Assembly (NCBI RefSeq): GCF_022842015.1
Contig: NZ_JALHQJ010000008.1
Location: 1-57,482 of the forward strand
Length of the DNA stretch: 57,482 bases
Reading direction: 5' to 3'
Source of the DNA: Nitrosomonas sp.
GTDB taxonomy: Bacteria; Pseudomonadota; Gammaproteobacteria; Burkholderiales; Nitrosomonadaceae
A program made the position numbers and the translations under genes. A model generated the notes under the pieces. The model was not told where the DNA came from, ran no database searches, and saw nothing but the letters and a program-made list of their open reading frames with translations. This document shows, piece by piece, positions 29,182-38,621 of the stretch. Numbering within the stretch: position 1 is the first letter of the stretch; each line of letters opens with the position of its first letter.

Positions 29182-29828
29182 TATTGATATATCTCACTGG
29201 CAAAACGTAGTAATTGAGAGCTGAGTTTTAAACCACTTTTCTTTGCTTTGGCGATATTGGCCTCAAATGTAACTTTTCCCTCTTTTACCGTCATGTTAAG
29301 CACAATACCTCTCGAAGCGGTACCTGGGGTATCGGCAACGGTAAGAATTGGCTTTTCATTCAGTAGATTAATAACGTGATCGAGATCGCCAATGGCTGAT
29401 CGGGTGATGAAAATCATTTGACAATTGGTGAGGTCACCGATATTTTTTACATGCCGGATCACTATTTCGTCATTGTTGATTTTCTTCTGTTGTATGTGTT
29501 GTAAATGTTCTCCAAACGGATCTTCATCATAAATACATAAATTCAAGTTTTGAATATGCTGATCAGGCCATTCAGTATAGGCAGCAAAATTGTATAAAAA
29601 GGCTACTTTCATCCGGTACTCCGTTGGTTGCTCTGCGTAGGTCAGTGGTGAATAACCTAATATTAAGAAGCAGGATAACGGCATTAGTATGAGATAAATT
29701 GAGCTTGGTTGTTTCTTGATCAGGTGGTTATTGCATAGAATTGCATATTCCCATTTTAGTAATACCCAAATCTTTTTGAACGAGCATCGGATGAACAGTA
29801 ATTTCAGCTTTATGTAAAATAATGCCAT
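29181..29828 (-). CDS. YfiR family (DUF4154) periplasmic protein, copy 2
   Basis: YfiR-type regulator directly in front of the CHASE8-like kinase. After a hydrophobic export segment ([22 protein letters not shown]) the DUF4154 pattern is complete: [88 protein letters not shown]. The frame is open to 29828, but the first 25-30 residues look too long and basic for a signal peptide. The true start may be internal and non-ATG; the only other internal ATG would give a very short n-region. Its stop and the kinase start share a base. Expected to sit in the periplasm and gate the kinase sensor. Confidence 0.85.
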   Translation of the reverse strand: MALFYIKLKLLFIRCSFKKIWVLLKWEYAILCNNHLIKKQPSSIYLILMPLSCFLILGYSPLTYAEQPTEYRMKVAFLYNFAAYTEWPDQHIQNLNLCIYDEDPFGEHLQHIQQKKINNDEIVIRHVKNIGDLTNCQMIFITRSAIGDLDHVINLLNEKPILTVADTPGTASRGIVLNMTVKEGKVTFEANIAKAKKSGLKLSSQLLRFASEIYQ

Positions 29829-29839
29829 AGTGAATTATC

Positions 29840-31843
29840 CTAGAATCGATAATCCAATCTGAGGCGCACCGTGCGGCCCGGCTGTAAGAGAGTGTTTTGC
29901 CAGTTGGTATCGGCGGCCGGATGCAGATAGTTTTCATTAAACAGGTTATAGAAACTGAGCGATGCTTCCAGTCCTTTTATCCGAGGGACATCGGTCACTA
30001 GATTGAGATTGGAGAGTACATAATTGTCAGTATTAGATCCGTCAAGCGTTTTGCGTTTGCCGTAATATTGCAATTCATATCCAGCCCGCAAGCCGGTTAT
30101 CAGTGGTATCGGGATAGAAATGTTTATCTTGCCCAGATGATAGGGGGAATTAGGCAGATGCGAATTCTGTTGTTCTGCGTTTTGAAGGCCATAACTACTG
30201 CGCAGCCGCACTCCGGAATCCCAAGCTTTATCCAATGATATTTCCGCCCCTTTAGCTCGTATCTTGCTCGCTGTTTGTTGATACTGAGTGAGTTCGCTGA
30301 CCGGATCTATCCCTAATGTAATGATGTTGTGCATATCCCACACATAAGCGGTAGCGCGCAGATTAAAATTGGGTTGTGCCATATAATCTGCCACGAATTC
30401 GGCGGCATCAATTGCTTCGCTGCGGAGCCCTGGATTGGCGACCTGTGATGAGATATCGTTGTAATCACGTTCGAATGCATTGGGAGAGCGGTGCGCGCGC
30501 CCATAGAGCGCTTTGAAGGTTGTTTTAGGTGTGGCCTGCCATATGAGTGCGCCGCGCGGACTTAGCCGGCTGTTAATCCAGGTGTTGTAGTCGTAGCGCA
30601 GGCCGACGGTTGCTGACAATGTTTCGGTAATGCGCCATTCATCCTGGATATACACACCGGCGCGAACCATAGAACTTCTGATAAATACATTATTATCTGG
30701 GTTATCGAAACTCTGATAGGTTTGATGGATGCGCGTATTATTTTGGTATTCGACGCCAAACATCAGTTTATGATTGTTGATTGCTGTTGAAAGCAGGCGC
30801 AATTCAGATCCGTGCCAGTCACTAGGCCCAGTGGAGTGCACATTCTGTCCCTCATACACGTTATAACCATCCCAGTTATATTTTCCGAGAAACATCCGAC
30901 CCAGCACATTGAGCGTGTTGTTGGCAAAATTATCGCTATATTGGATTTGTGTGTGCAGGCGGCGGTCTCGTATAAATTGACCAGCTACTAGGGGATCGGA
31001 GAAATATCCACCGGTAGGATCTTCCTTCTTGCGATTACCATAAATGAAATCAAAAGAAAATGGACCATACGCTGCATTCGCAAATAATTGCTTGACGTTT
31101 TCTCCATCTAGACGGTGTGCTACTCCGGAAATGCCGGATTCACCAAAATCAAAGAAGCGGTCTACACCTCGAGCTTGAAGACCAGAAAAGGAAATTAATG
31201 CATCTAAACCATTATCAAATTTCTTACCCATGGTGACACGTTCTTGTGGCATGACTTCCGCAGTCTGATAAGAAGTTGAAAGCTCGACACCTTTTACGTC
31301 AGAGCCTTTGCGTGTAATGATATTGACAACACCGAGCATGGCGTTCGGGCCATAGACGGCGCTACCTGGACCTGGAATAAATTCAATCCGATCAATCAAA
31401 TCAATATCGAGTGGAAAATCCCGCCCCGTCGGTCCTTGATCGTAGGTTGCATCATTGATGCGGTTGCCATTGATTGTAACCAATACGCGGGTATTGAAAT
31501 CTCCGGGCAGACCAAGACCGCGTGTTCCCAGATATTCATATTGATAGTCATATGTAGTATGAATTCCCGGAAGGCTGGCCAGTGCTTCACCCAGTGTGCG
31601 CCAGCCGTAGGTTCTAATGTCCTTACGGGTAATGACGCTGACAGCGGCGGCGACTTGCTGTTGTTTTTGCTCATATTTTGACGCACCGACGACACTGATA
31701 TTCATCAATTGTTCCAGACTCAATTGCTCTAAGTTTGCTGTAGCAAAGACCAGAGGTGTTTGTGTGAAAAGCAAAACGGATAGCAATCCTGCTCTGGTAG
31801 AAAAACGCAGAATAAGCGAGTGGGGTTTTTGTGGAATGAGCAC
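29840..31843 (-). CDS. TonB-dependent receptor, copy 2
   Basis: 667-residue outer-membrane receptor at the head of the signalling block. Signal peptide (LLSVLLFTQTPLVFATA), plug with LSLEQLMNISVVGASKYEQKQQQVAAAVSVITRKDIRTYGWRTLGEALASLPGIHTTYDYQYEYLGTRG, INGNRINDATYDQ, DRIEFIPGPGSAVYGPNAMLGVVNIITRKG, and a barrel ending LRLDYRF. The ASKYEQK and YGWRTLGEAL wording is typical of receptors found beside YfiR and c-di-GMP genes in proteobacteria. It differs substantially from copy 1, so the two are not recent duplicates. The yfiR gene begins 11 bases after its stop. Confidence 0.92.
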   Translation of the reverse strand: MLIPQKPHSLILRFSTRAGLLSVLLFTQTPLVFATANLEQLSLEQLMNISVVGASKYEQKQQQVAAAVSVITRKDIRTYGWRTLGEALASLPGIHTTYDYQYEYLGTRGLGLPGDFNTRVLVTINGNRINDATYDQGPTGRDFPLDIDLIDRIEFIPGPGSAVYGPNAMLGVVNIITRKGSDVKGVELSTSYQTAEVMPQERVTMGKKFDNGLDALISFSGLQARGVDRFFDFGESGISGVAHRLDGENVKQLFANAAYGPFSFDFIYGNRKKEDPTGGYFSDPLVAGQFIRDRRLHTQIQYSDNFANNTLNVLGRMFLGKYNWDGYNVYEGQNVHSTGPSDWHGSELRLLSTAINNHKLMFGVEYQNNTRIHQTYQSFDNPDNNVFIRSSMVRAGVYIQDEWRITETLSATVGLRYDYNTWINSRLSPRGALIWQATPKTTFKALYGRAHRSPNAFERDYNDISSQVANPGLRSEAIDAAEFVADYMAQPNFNLRATAYVWDMHNIITLGIDPVSELTQYQQTASKIRAKGAEISLDKAWDSGVRLRSSYGLQNAEQQNSHLPNSPYHLGKINISIPIPLITGLRAGYELQYYGKRKTLDGSNTDNYVLSNLNLVTDVPRIKGLEASLSFYNLFNENYLHPAADTNWQNTLLQPGRTVRLRLDYRF

Positions 31844-31892
31844 GATGGGCTGCTTGAGTTCTAAATATTAATATTTAAACATGCCAAGCGAC

Positions 31893-31909
31893 TTCTCAAT
31901 ATCTGAGAA
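31893..31909. repeat. Inverted repeat upstream of the TonB/YfiR/kinase block
   Basis: TTCTCA-ATATC-TGAGAA, 6-bp perfect arms, 50-66 bp upstream of the receptor start codon in the only sizeable gap (186 bp) before the block. Candidate operator or leader hairpin. AT-rich surroundings are consistent with the block's promoter. Confidence 0.35.
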
Positions 31910-32029
31910 ATAAAAGCTTTATTACCTTAAATCATTAAATGATAAGGATAGAATTTGATTTGCTGCAAAATTGCAGAGTTGCAATTCTCTATAATGCGTT
32001 ATGCAGATTGTATTTTTATATCGATTTAG

Positions 32030-33886
32030 CTAAGACAGATCATTTTCTAGCAACCCGAGGAATCCACCTGACTGATGATTCCATAATTGCGCATAAAGCT
32101 GATTGTTGGCAATGAGTTTGGCGTGGCTGCCCTGCTCAACGATGCGGCCTTTGTCAAATACAATAAGCCGGTCCATTGCAGCGATCGTTGAGAGCCGGTG
32201 CGCGATCGCGATCACCGTTTTTCCTTCCATCAGCCGGTAGAGGCTTTGCTGAATGCTGGCTTCGACTTCGGAATCCAATGCTGAAGTGGCTTCGTCGAGG
32301 ACTAAAATGGGTGCATTTTTTAACAGCACACGGGCAATTGCAACGCGTTGCCGCTGACCGCCCGATAGAGTGACCCCACGCTCACCGACATGAGCGCCAT
32401 AGCCTGTTCGACCTTTAATATCCCTCAATGATTGAATGAATTCATGCGCCTGAGCTTGTTTGGCAGCTGCAATCATTTGATCTTCGGTGGCATCCGGTCT
32501 GCCAAAAAGGATATTATCTCGCACCGATCGATGCAGCAGGGAAGTGTCCTGCGTTACCATGGCAATATTGGCGCGCAGGCTATCCTGAGTCACTGTGCGA
32601 ATATCCTGTGTGTCGATGGTGATGCTGCCCTGCTGTATATCGTAGAAACGCAATAGCAGGCTGACGAAAGTTGATTTGCCAGAACCTGATCGACCCACTA
32701 TGCCCACTTTCTCGCCGGCGGCAATGTGCAAATTGAGATCATCGAAAATGTTGAGGGACTCTCGATGCTCAGAGTGATAGGAAAAGTAAACATGGCTGAA
32801 GTGGATGGTACCTTGATGTACCTGTAATTCTTCGGCGCCGGGCAGGTCAGTGACAAGCTGCGGTTTAGAAATTGTGTTGATGCCATCTTGGACTGTACCC
32901 ATGTTCTCGAATAGCGTGTTAACTTCCCACATGATCCAATGTGACATGCCGGTCAGCCGGATAGCGAGGCTCATGACAATTGCTATGGCACCTGGCCCGA
33001 TATCACCTTGTTGCCAGATCGTCAGACTCAATGCGCCGGTTGCGAATACCATCATCATATTGATGACCCAAACACAAAAATTCAGACCGGTTGATAAGCG
33101 CATTTGTGGATGCACCGTTGCCATGAATTCTTCCATGCCCGCCTGAGCGTACGCCGACTCACGCTGACTGCGTGAAAACAGTTTCAATGTCAGGATGTTG
33201 GTGTAACTATCAACAATACGGCCGGTCATGAGCGCGCGTGCATCGGCTTGTAAGGTGGATATACGTTTTAAACGCGGGACAAAATATGACAGGATGGCAA
33301 TATATAAAGCAAGCCAAACCAGCAAGGGCACACATAAAACCGGATCTGCATTGACGACCAGGAATAAGGTGGTGGTCAAGTAAACCGATACAAATAGCAT
33401 AACATCGATCAGTTTGAGTACAGTTTCCCGGACCGATATTGCAGTTTGCATGACTTTGGTGGCGATGCGTCCGCTGAATTCGTGCTGAAAGAATGCATAG
33501 CTTTGGTTAAGCAGATAGCGGTGTGACATCCAGCGGACACGCATGGGAAAATTGCCCATCAGTGTTTGGTGAATTACTAATGAGTGCATTAATACTAATA
33601 GCGGTATTATTATCAGAATGAAAACTGACATGCCCAGTAAGGTTGGCCACTCCTCTTCTAGAAAGTGCTCGGTTTTCCTTTCTGCCAGCCAATCGACCAT
33701 TTGTCCCAGAACGCTGTAGAGCATGGCTTCACTGACTGCAAGGCAAGTGGTCAGAATCGCTAACAACACAAGATAAGGTTCGATTCCCTGAGTGTAGTGG
33801 CGGCAAAACTGGTACAGCCCCTGCGGTGGTTCAATGGGGTGTTCCGGAGGGTAAGGGTTGATCAGGCGTTCGAAGAAGCCGAGCAT
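32030..33886 (-). CDS. ABC exporter (half-transporter, permease-ATPase fusion)
   Basis: 618-residue type IV (MsbA/ABCB-like) exporter. Six transmembrane helices in residues about 35-320, then a nucleotide-binding domain with Walker A GRSGSGKST, Q-loop MVTQDTSLLHR, signature LSGGQRQRVAIAR, Walker B ILVLDEATSALD and switch AHRLST. An N-terminal extension of about 30 residues precedes helix 1. Substrate unknown. It starts six bases after the TraB gene stop and is almost certainly in the same operon. Confidence 0.9.
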   Translation of the reverse strand: MLGFFERLINPYPPEHPIEPPQGLYQFCRHYTQGIEPYLVLLAILTTCLAVSEAMLYSVLGQMVDWLAERKTEHFLEEEWPTLLGMSVFILIIIPLLVLMHSLVIHQTLMGNFPMRVRWMSHRYLLNQSYAFFQHEFSGRIATKVMQTAISVRETVLKLIDVMLFVSVYLTTTLFLVVNADPVLCVPLLVWLALYIAILSYFVPRLKRISTLQADARALMTGRIVDSYTNILTLKLFSRSQRESAYAQAGMEEFMATVHPQMRLSTGLNFCVWVINMMMVFATGALSLTIWQQGDIGPGAIAIVMSLAIRLTGMSHWIMWEVNTLFENMGTVQDGINTISKPQLVTDLPGAEELQVHQGTIHFSHVYFSYHSEHRESLNIFDDLNLHIAAGEKVGIVGRSGSGKSTFVSLLLRFYDIQQGSITIDTQDIRTVTQDSLRANIAMVTQDTSLLHRSVRDNILFGRPDATEDQMIAAAKQAQAHEFIQSLRDIKGRTGYGAHVGERGVTLSGGQRQRVAIARVLLKNAPILVLDEATSALDSEVEASIQQSLYRLMEGKTVIAIAHRLSTIAAMDRLIVFDKGRIVEQGSHAKLIANNQLYAQLWNHQSGGFLGLLENDLS

Positions 33887-33892
33887 AACCGT

Positions 33893-35134
33893 CTAACTTG
33901 AGCTAAGTTGCTCGAAAATTCTGAATCCAGCGACATAAGTGCCAATCGCGGAACCCAGTGTAGATAAAATGAAAATCAGCAAGATGCGAGTTACCCGATT
34001 GCTCCACCAGCCTTTCAATGTGGTCGTGTCAGTTCTGAGTCGGTTAAAATCTCCAACTTTCGGCTTGCGCAAGTAAGTTTCTACGGCGGCCACTACCATA
34101 CCTGCGCCAATGGTTGGGTTGAGTGATGTTAACGGGGCTGCCAGAAAAGCGGTCAGAATCGAGAGCGGATGCGCAAAAGCTATCGCTGCACCCAGCGCCG
34201 AAAGTCCGCCATTGATCACGATCCAGCTAACGACCATGGCTGTTCCCAGTTCCGGGCTGCGCATAAAGCCAATAACAAATCCTGTGAGGATGAGTGCAAC
34301 GATCAGCCACGGAATATATTTGAGCCATTGCGAGGAAGGGGGAATAGTGTCCAATTGTGCAATTCGTTCATCCGGATGGGTGATGCTTTGTGTCTCAAGT
34401 TGCTGTGCCATGCCATTCAGGTGGCCGGCGCCAATCACCGCGAGGATATGCTGGTAGTTGTTTTCTTTGCTTTCTTTGAGTAGGCGGGCGGACATGTATT
34501 CGTCACGCTCGCTGATGAGGGGATGAAATAAATCTTTTTCATTTTCGGCGAATTGTGAAAAAGAACTTTCCAGAACATCACCTTCTTTGAGTTTCTCAAT
34601 TTCATCAGCACTGAATTTTTCTTTGCTGATGACACTGCCTATCAAACCAGCAAAAAGATTCATGCGTTTCCACCAGGGAACATTATGATAAATCCGTTTC
34701 ATCGTTGTGCCGATTTCTCGATCTATCAATAAAACCGGTAATTTGGCATCCTGCGCATCTTTAATGGCGACACGCATTTCAGCACCCGGCTCAATACCGA
34801 ACTGTTCCGCCATACGTTGTTGGAAGGCGCCTAATGCGAGGCTCGCAGCGACCATGCTGGCTTGGCCCTTTTTGATTACTTGGAATAGATCCATTTTAGC
34901 CATAGCGTCGGGGTTGACGATAGCTTTGTGTCGGCTTGGGCACAATTCAACCGCCACCGCATCATAATTTCCTGTCGCAATTAACTCCTGCACCTTATCT
35001 GCGCTTGCTTTTGAGACATGTGCAGTTCCCAGTAATGTGATGCTGCAGTTGTTGACTTTAACAGTTTTGATGGGCTCAGTATGAATGCTGGATATGCCAG
35101 GTTCTTCAGTAGGTTGTTCTTCAATATTGACCAT
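33893..35134 (-). CDS. TraB/PrgY (TIKI-like) membrane protein
   Basis: 413 residues. N-terminal TraB domain (residues about 28-240) with ITLLGTAHVSKAS, AVAVELCPSRH, LLIDREI, ERDEYMSARL and VIGAGHLNG, which carry the conserved His/Glu residues of the putative metallo-hydrolase fold, followed by a four-to-five-helix membrane domain with DUF-like PLTSLNPTIGAGMVVAAVETYLRKP. PrgY of Enterococcus limits release of a peptide pheromone; the bacterial homologues' substrates are largely unknown. Its close linkage to an exporter is suggestive of a secreted-peptide control role, but that is inference. Confidence 0.88.
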   Translation of the reverse strand: MVNIEEQPTEEPGISSIHTEPIKTVKVNNCSITLLGTAHVSKASADKVQELIATGNYDAVAVELCPSRHKAIVNPDAMAKMDLFQVIKKGQASMVAASLALGAFQQRMAEQFGIEPGAEMRVAIKDAQDAKLPVLLIDREIGTTMKRIYHNVPWWKRMNLFAGLIGSVISKEKFSADEIEKLKEGDVLESSFSQFAENEKDLFHPLISERDEYMSARLLKESKENNYQHILAVIGAGHLNGMAQQLETQSITHPDERIAQLDTIPPSSQWLKYIPWLIVALILTGFVIGFMRSPELGTAMVVSWIVINGGLSALGAAIAFAHPLSILTAFLAAPLTSLNPTIGAGMVVAAVETYLRKPKVGDFNRLRTDTTTLKGWWSNRVTRILLIFILSTLGSAIGTYVAGFRIFEQLSSS

Positions 35135-35371
35135 GGGTTATTAGATGAAAATAAATCATAAAGGAATGGCGGATGATACCAGTATTGCATAACAGTACAG
35201 TAGTTATCACGATGATAGCTAGGGTGGATGAAATTTGGGTAAGGGTGAGTGATGGAGCAAAAACATTGGTAGATGTAAAGAGTTGTTGTATCGGTGTACA
35301 ATTCATCATAATAGATAGTAGTGTAATAGTTATTTACACGCATAAATAAATACAAGGGAAAAGTAATTGTC

Positions 35372-35815
35372 ATGAAGAAATTTTTTACTGCTGTTCTTTT
35401 TGCCGCAACTATTTTGTTGTCTGGTTGTGCGTCTTCATCAGAGAAACTTAATTCGCCTTATATATCACCCGCACAATTTCAGACTTATAGCTGCGCTGAA
35501 TTATTGGCTGAGATTGAGCGAATTCAAGCTAGAGTCAGTCAGTTAACAGGTAAATCAAATGGCAATGCGTCGACCAGTGATAAGTTGGCGCTAGATGCAG
35601 ATTTGTCACTTTCATGGACAGCGTTATTTGCGTTGGCGGCAACTAAAGAGCAAGAAGCTGAGTATGCGCAACTTAAAAGCGAGTATGATGCGATACAACA
35701 ATGGGCGGCTATAAAACAGTGTTCGGGTGTGATTCCTCCTGCTGAAAAACCTCCTGAATTTGATCCCGATCTGGTGGAAACATTTATATCAAATCCGGTC
35801 ACGAGTCAAAGGTAG
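35372..35815 (+). CDS. Small lipoprotein, family of unknown function
   Basis: 147 residues with a lipoprotein signal peptide (MKKFFTAVLFAATILLSGC; lipobox LSGC). The mature part has the YISPAQFQTYSCAELLAEIERIQARVSQL start, a hydrophobic LSLSWTALFALAATK patch and an EQEAEYAQLKSEYDAIQQWAAIKQC helix. This pattern belongs to a widespread family of small proteobacterial lipoproteins without known function. AAGGGAA precedes the ATG. It is divergent from the TraB-ABC operon across 237 bp of AT-rich DNA that probably holds both promoters, and convergent with hypX. Confidence 0.82.
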   Translation: MKKFFTAVLFAATILLSGCASSSEKLNSPYISPAQFQTYSCAELLAEIERIQARVSQLTGKSNGNASTSDKLALDADLSLSWTALFALAATKEQEAEYAQLKSEYDAIQQWAAIKQCSGVIPPAEKPPEFDPDLVETFISNPVTSQR

Positions 35816-35833
35816 TTGTGATGGAGCCGTGTG

Positions 35834-37552
35834 TTATTGATTGTGGTTTGTAAAAAATCGGCGATGCTGGGCAAGGTAGCGGGGCGTCCAGGCATGGGGA
35901 CTTTTGTGCACAAAATGATAACGTGCAACGTGATAACTGGGGTCAAAGCCATAGAAATTAAGTTGCATATGCTTAAGTTCATGGTCACGGTAGCTCTGTA
36001 ATGGCTTTTGCTGCTCGTCCGATTGGCGCTGATGTATTTTTTGTTGTAGGAGCGAAGGGAAATCTGGACGAGCTGCGAGTGTTTCCGCAATGCTCCTTAT
36101 TTTTTTTCTGAAATCTTCCGGATTTAAATTGAAGTAGTCATCAATCAATCCAATATTTCTGGCTTCCATGGTACCGACAGGGAGGCGATTCTGTATCAAT
36201 AATTTCGCATTCGATGAACTGACTCTTCGAGGTAATAAATAGGTCCAGTACTCCGAACCGTAAAGGTTGCCCATGCTTTTATAATGCGGGTTCAGGATGA
36301 TACTTGCACGTGTATAAATATAATCAGCAGCCAGTGATAAGAAGACTCCTCCAGCACCAGCATTGCCTTGTAGAGCTGCAATCGTGAGCTGTCGATTGCT
36401 AGTGATGATGGTTTGTACCAGATTGTTCATGGCATTGATATTACGCCAGGATTCATCGGCAGGGCTGGTGGCATTTTCGATATGATTGAGATGAATGCCG
36501 TTGCACCAGAAATCAGATCCACCCATTAGCACGATAACGCGAACTTTGCGTTCAGTCGCCGCGAGATATGCATCTCGCAGGCGTTCACATTGCGTGGTAT
36601 CCATAGCGCCATTATAAAATACAAAGTGCAGGTAACCGACATCATTCTTCTGCTCAAACCAAATATCACGATAGGTTTCACCCAACTTTACTGCAAAGGG
36701 GTCTGAGGGTATTTCGGGTACATCATCTAAGTGATTCTTTAAAACCATAGTAGCAGCCAGTTTAAAAGTCTGTTCAGTATCATTTTTATGTTTTAAATGA
36801 CCGATCCATACCGCGCCATCGATGGTGGCGCGGCAAATCGCATTATTGCGCTTGGCTATGATGGTTCCTGGTTCACCAGTCAGTTTCTCTTCATGGTAGG
36901 CATCAAACAGATAATAAGATTCACCAAACAGCGTATCGAGTACCCCAGGAAATCCATCTGCAGCATGAATTTTTCTAATAACGATGCGTGTATTGTCTTG
37001 TCGCCAGTCGATGCTGCGATCGATTTGTCGCATCGGGCTATGTAAGCGGCCGCGTACATCCGAATGTGAGTAATCCAGTGGGGTGGGGCGGTATGATCCG
37101 GATAGAAAACGTTTTATTGCCGTCAGTACTGCGCCGGTTGCAGCTTCAACGACTTCATGGCGATATAAGCTGCTTTTGCTGGCGTAGCGCAGCGGAAAAA
37201 GTTCTGTTGCCCAGATATTACCGGCATCCATTTCCGCATTGGCTTGTAATACTGTTACTCCCCATTCTGACTGATTTTGCATGATGGCCCAGTCCAGTGC
37301 GGATGGGCCGCGATCTCCGACAATTCCCGGATGCGCGATAAAACAGGTTAGTTTGCGCCAGATTTTTTCAGGGATGGCACGCTTTAGAAAGGGTGCAATA
37401 ATCAGATCAGGCTGAAACAGCTCGACTGCTTCGCAGGTGACAGCATCGCTGATATCAAATTCAATCGAAATGTCGTGTCCGAGTTGGGTTAACTCAACAA
37501 ACAAGCGTTGTGTCAGGCAGTTGAAGCTGTGTGTTAGGAATAAAATTTTCAA
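35834..37552 (-). CDS. hypX: Hydrogenase maturation factor HypX (HoxX)
   Basis: Two-domain HypX, which releases CO from formyl-CoA for the NiFe site of hydrogenases made under oxic conditions. The N-terminal formyl-tetrahydrofolate transferase-like half shows KILFLTHSFNCLTQRLFVEL, DLIIAPFLKRAIP, CFIAHPGIVGDRGPSALDWAI and GVTVLQANAEMDAGNIW. The C-terminal crotonase half shows VRVIVLMGGSDFWCNGIHLNHIE and LQGNAGAGGVFLSLAADYIY. I place the start at TTG 37552, giving MKILFLTHSFN as in the family; the frame is open to ATG 37588 within hypE. Starts 10 bases after the hypE stop. Presence of HypX implies an oxygen-exposed hydrogenase. Confidence 0.9.
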   Translation of the reverse strand: MKILFLTHSFNCLTQRLFVELTQLGHDISIEFDISDAVTCEAVELFQPDLIIAPFLKRAIPEKIWRKLTCFIAHPGIVGDRGPSALDWAIMQNQSEWGVTVLQANAEMDAGNIWATELFPLRYASKSSLYRHEVVEAATGAVLTAIKRFLSGSYRPTPLDYSHSDVRGRLHSPMRQIDRSIDWRQDNTRIVIRKIHAADGFPGVLDTLFGESYYLFDAYHEEKLTGEPGTIIAKRNNAICRATIDGAVWIGHLKHKNDTEQTFKLAATMVLKNHLDDVPEIPSDPFAVKLGETYRDIWFEQKNDVGYLHFVFYNGAMDTTQCERLRDAYLAATERKVRVIVLMGGSDFWCNGIHLNHIENATSPADESWRNINAMNNLVQTIITSNRQLTIAALQGNAGAGGVFLSLAADYIYTRASIILNPHYKSMGNLYGSEYWTYLLPRRVSSSNAKLLIQNRLPVGTMEARNIGLIDDYFNLNPEDFRKKIRSIAETLAARPDFPSLLQQKIHQRQSDEQQKPLQSYRDHELKHMQLNFYGFDPSYHVARYHFVHKSPHAWTPRYLAQHRRFFTNHNQ

Positions 37553-37562
37553 TTTGTAAGGA

Positions 37563-38621
37563 TTAGCAGATGCGCGGTAATTGCTCACCGTTTAACCAGT
37601 CAACGACACGTTTGCCACCAAAACGGGTTTGCATTTGCACAAAGCAATGCGTGTCTTCGATGACCTCACCCACTATGGCGGCATTTTTACCCAGTGGATG
37701 GGTTTGCATCGCAGTTAGCAAACTTTCGGCATCCTCTGCTGCGCAGATTGCAATAAGCTTACCTTCATTGGCAATATACAATGGATCGAAGCCGAGAAAT
37801 TCGCAGGCAGCTTGGACTTGTTCGCGAATAGGTAGTTTATTTTCATAGAGCATCATTCCTACCGATGATTGCTGTGCGATTTCGTTGAGTGCTGCGGCAA
37901 CGCCGCCGCGCGTAGGGTCACGCAGTACGTGGATGTTTGGTGTTGCGCTGATCATTGTGGCGACCAGATCATGCAAAGCGGCGGTATCGGATTCAATGCT
38001 AGTTTGAAAAGATAAATTTTCGCGCCATGCCATGACGGCAATACCGTGATCTCCCAAAGTGCCGGACACTAAAATTTTGTCGCTAGGTCGTGCATTCTCG
38101 CTGGAGATATTTATACCTTCCGGTACCATGCCGATTCCGGTTGTGGTGATGAACACACCGTCACCACTGCCTTTCTCTACCACCTTGGTATCGCCGGTAA
38201 CAATAGGCACTCTGGCTGCTTTTGTCGCTTGCGCCATGGAATCAACAATGCGCTTTAAATCAGCCAGCGGGAAGCCTTCCTCAAGAATAAAGCTGGCAGC
38301 CAGATAACAAGGTTTGGCACCGGACATGGCGACGTCATTGATGGTGCCATGAACCGATAGACTGCCAATATCTCCGCCGGGGAAAAATAAGGGCGTTATC
38401 ACATGGCTGTCAGTAGACATGACCATGCGTCCGTTAAAACTTGGAAAGCAAGCTTGATCATTTACTTGTCTTAAGAATTCATTATCGAACGCTGCTACAA
38501 ACATCTGTTGAATCAACTGCGCCATCGAGCGCCCGCCGCCGCCATGGACCATCTCGATACAGCCATGTTTCAAGTCAAGCGCCCGCGTGTAACCAAGTTT
38601 GACTTTTCCGTTGTTGGGCAT
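37563..38621 (-). CDS. hypE: Hydrogenase maturation protein HypE
   Basis: Dehydrates the carbamoyl group on its C-terminal Cys to a thiocyanate, the cyanide donor for the NiFe centre. The protein ends in PRIC, the modified Cys. Motifs include MVHGGGGRSMAQLI, STDSHVITPLFFPGGDIGSLSVHGTINDVAMSGAKP, VTGDTKVVEKG, SGTLGDHGIAVM and DPTRGGVAAALNE. The reading frame is open 78 codons further upstream, but that part overlaps hypD. ATG 38621 shares a base with the hypD stop (TAATG) and gives the family start MPNNGKVKLGY. 352 residues. Confidence 0.95.
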   Translation of the reverse strand: MPNNGKVKLGYTRALDLKHGCIEMVHGGGGRSMAQLIQQMFVAAFDNEFLRQVNDQACFPSFNGRMVMSTDSHVITPLFFPGGDIGSLSVHGTINDVAMSGAKPCYLAASFILEEGFPLADLKRIVDSMAQATKAARVPIVTGDTKVVEKGSGDGVFITTTGIGMVPEGINISSENARPSDKILVSGTLGDHGIAVMAWRENLSFQTSIESDTAALHDLVATMISATPNIHVLRDPTRGGVAAALNEIAQQSSVGMMLYENKLPIREQVQAACEFLGFDPLYIANEGKLIAICAAEDAESLLTAMQTHPLGKNAAIVGEVIEDTHCFVQMQTRFGGKRVVDWLNGEQLPRIC

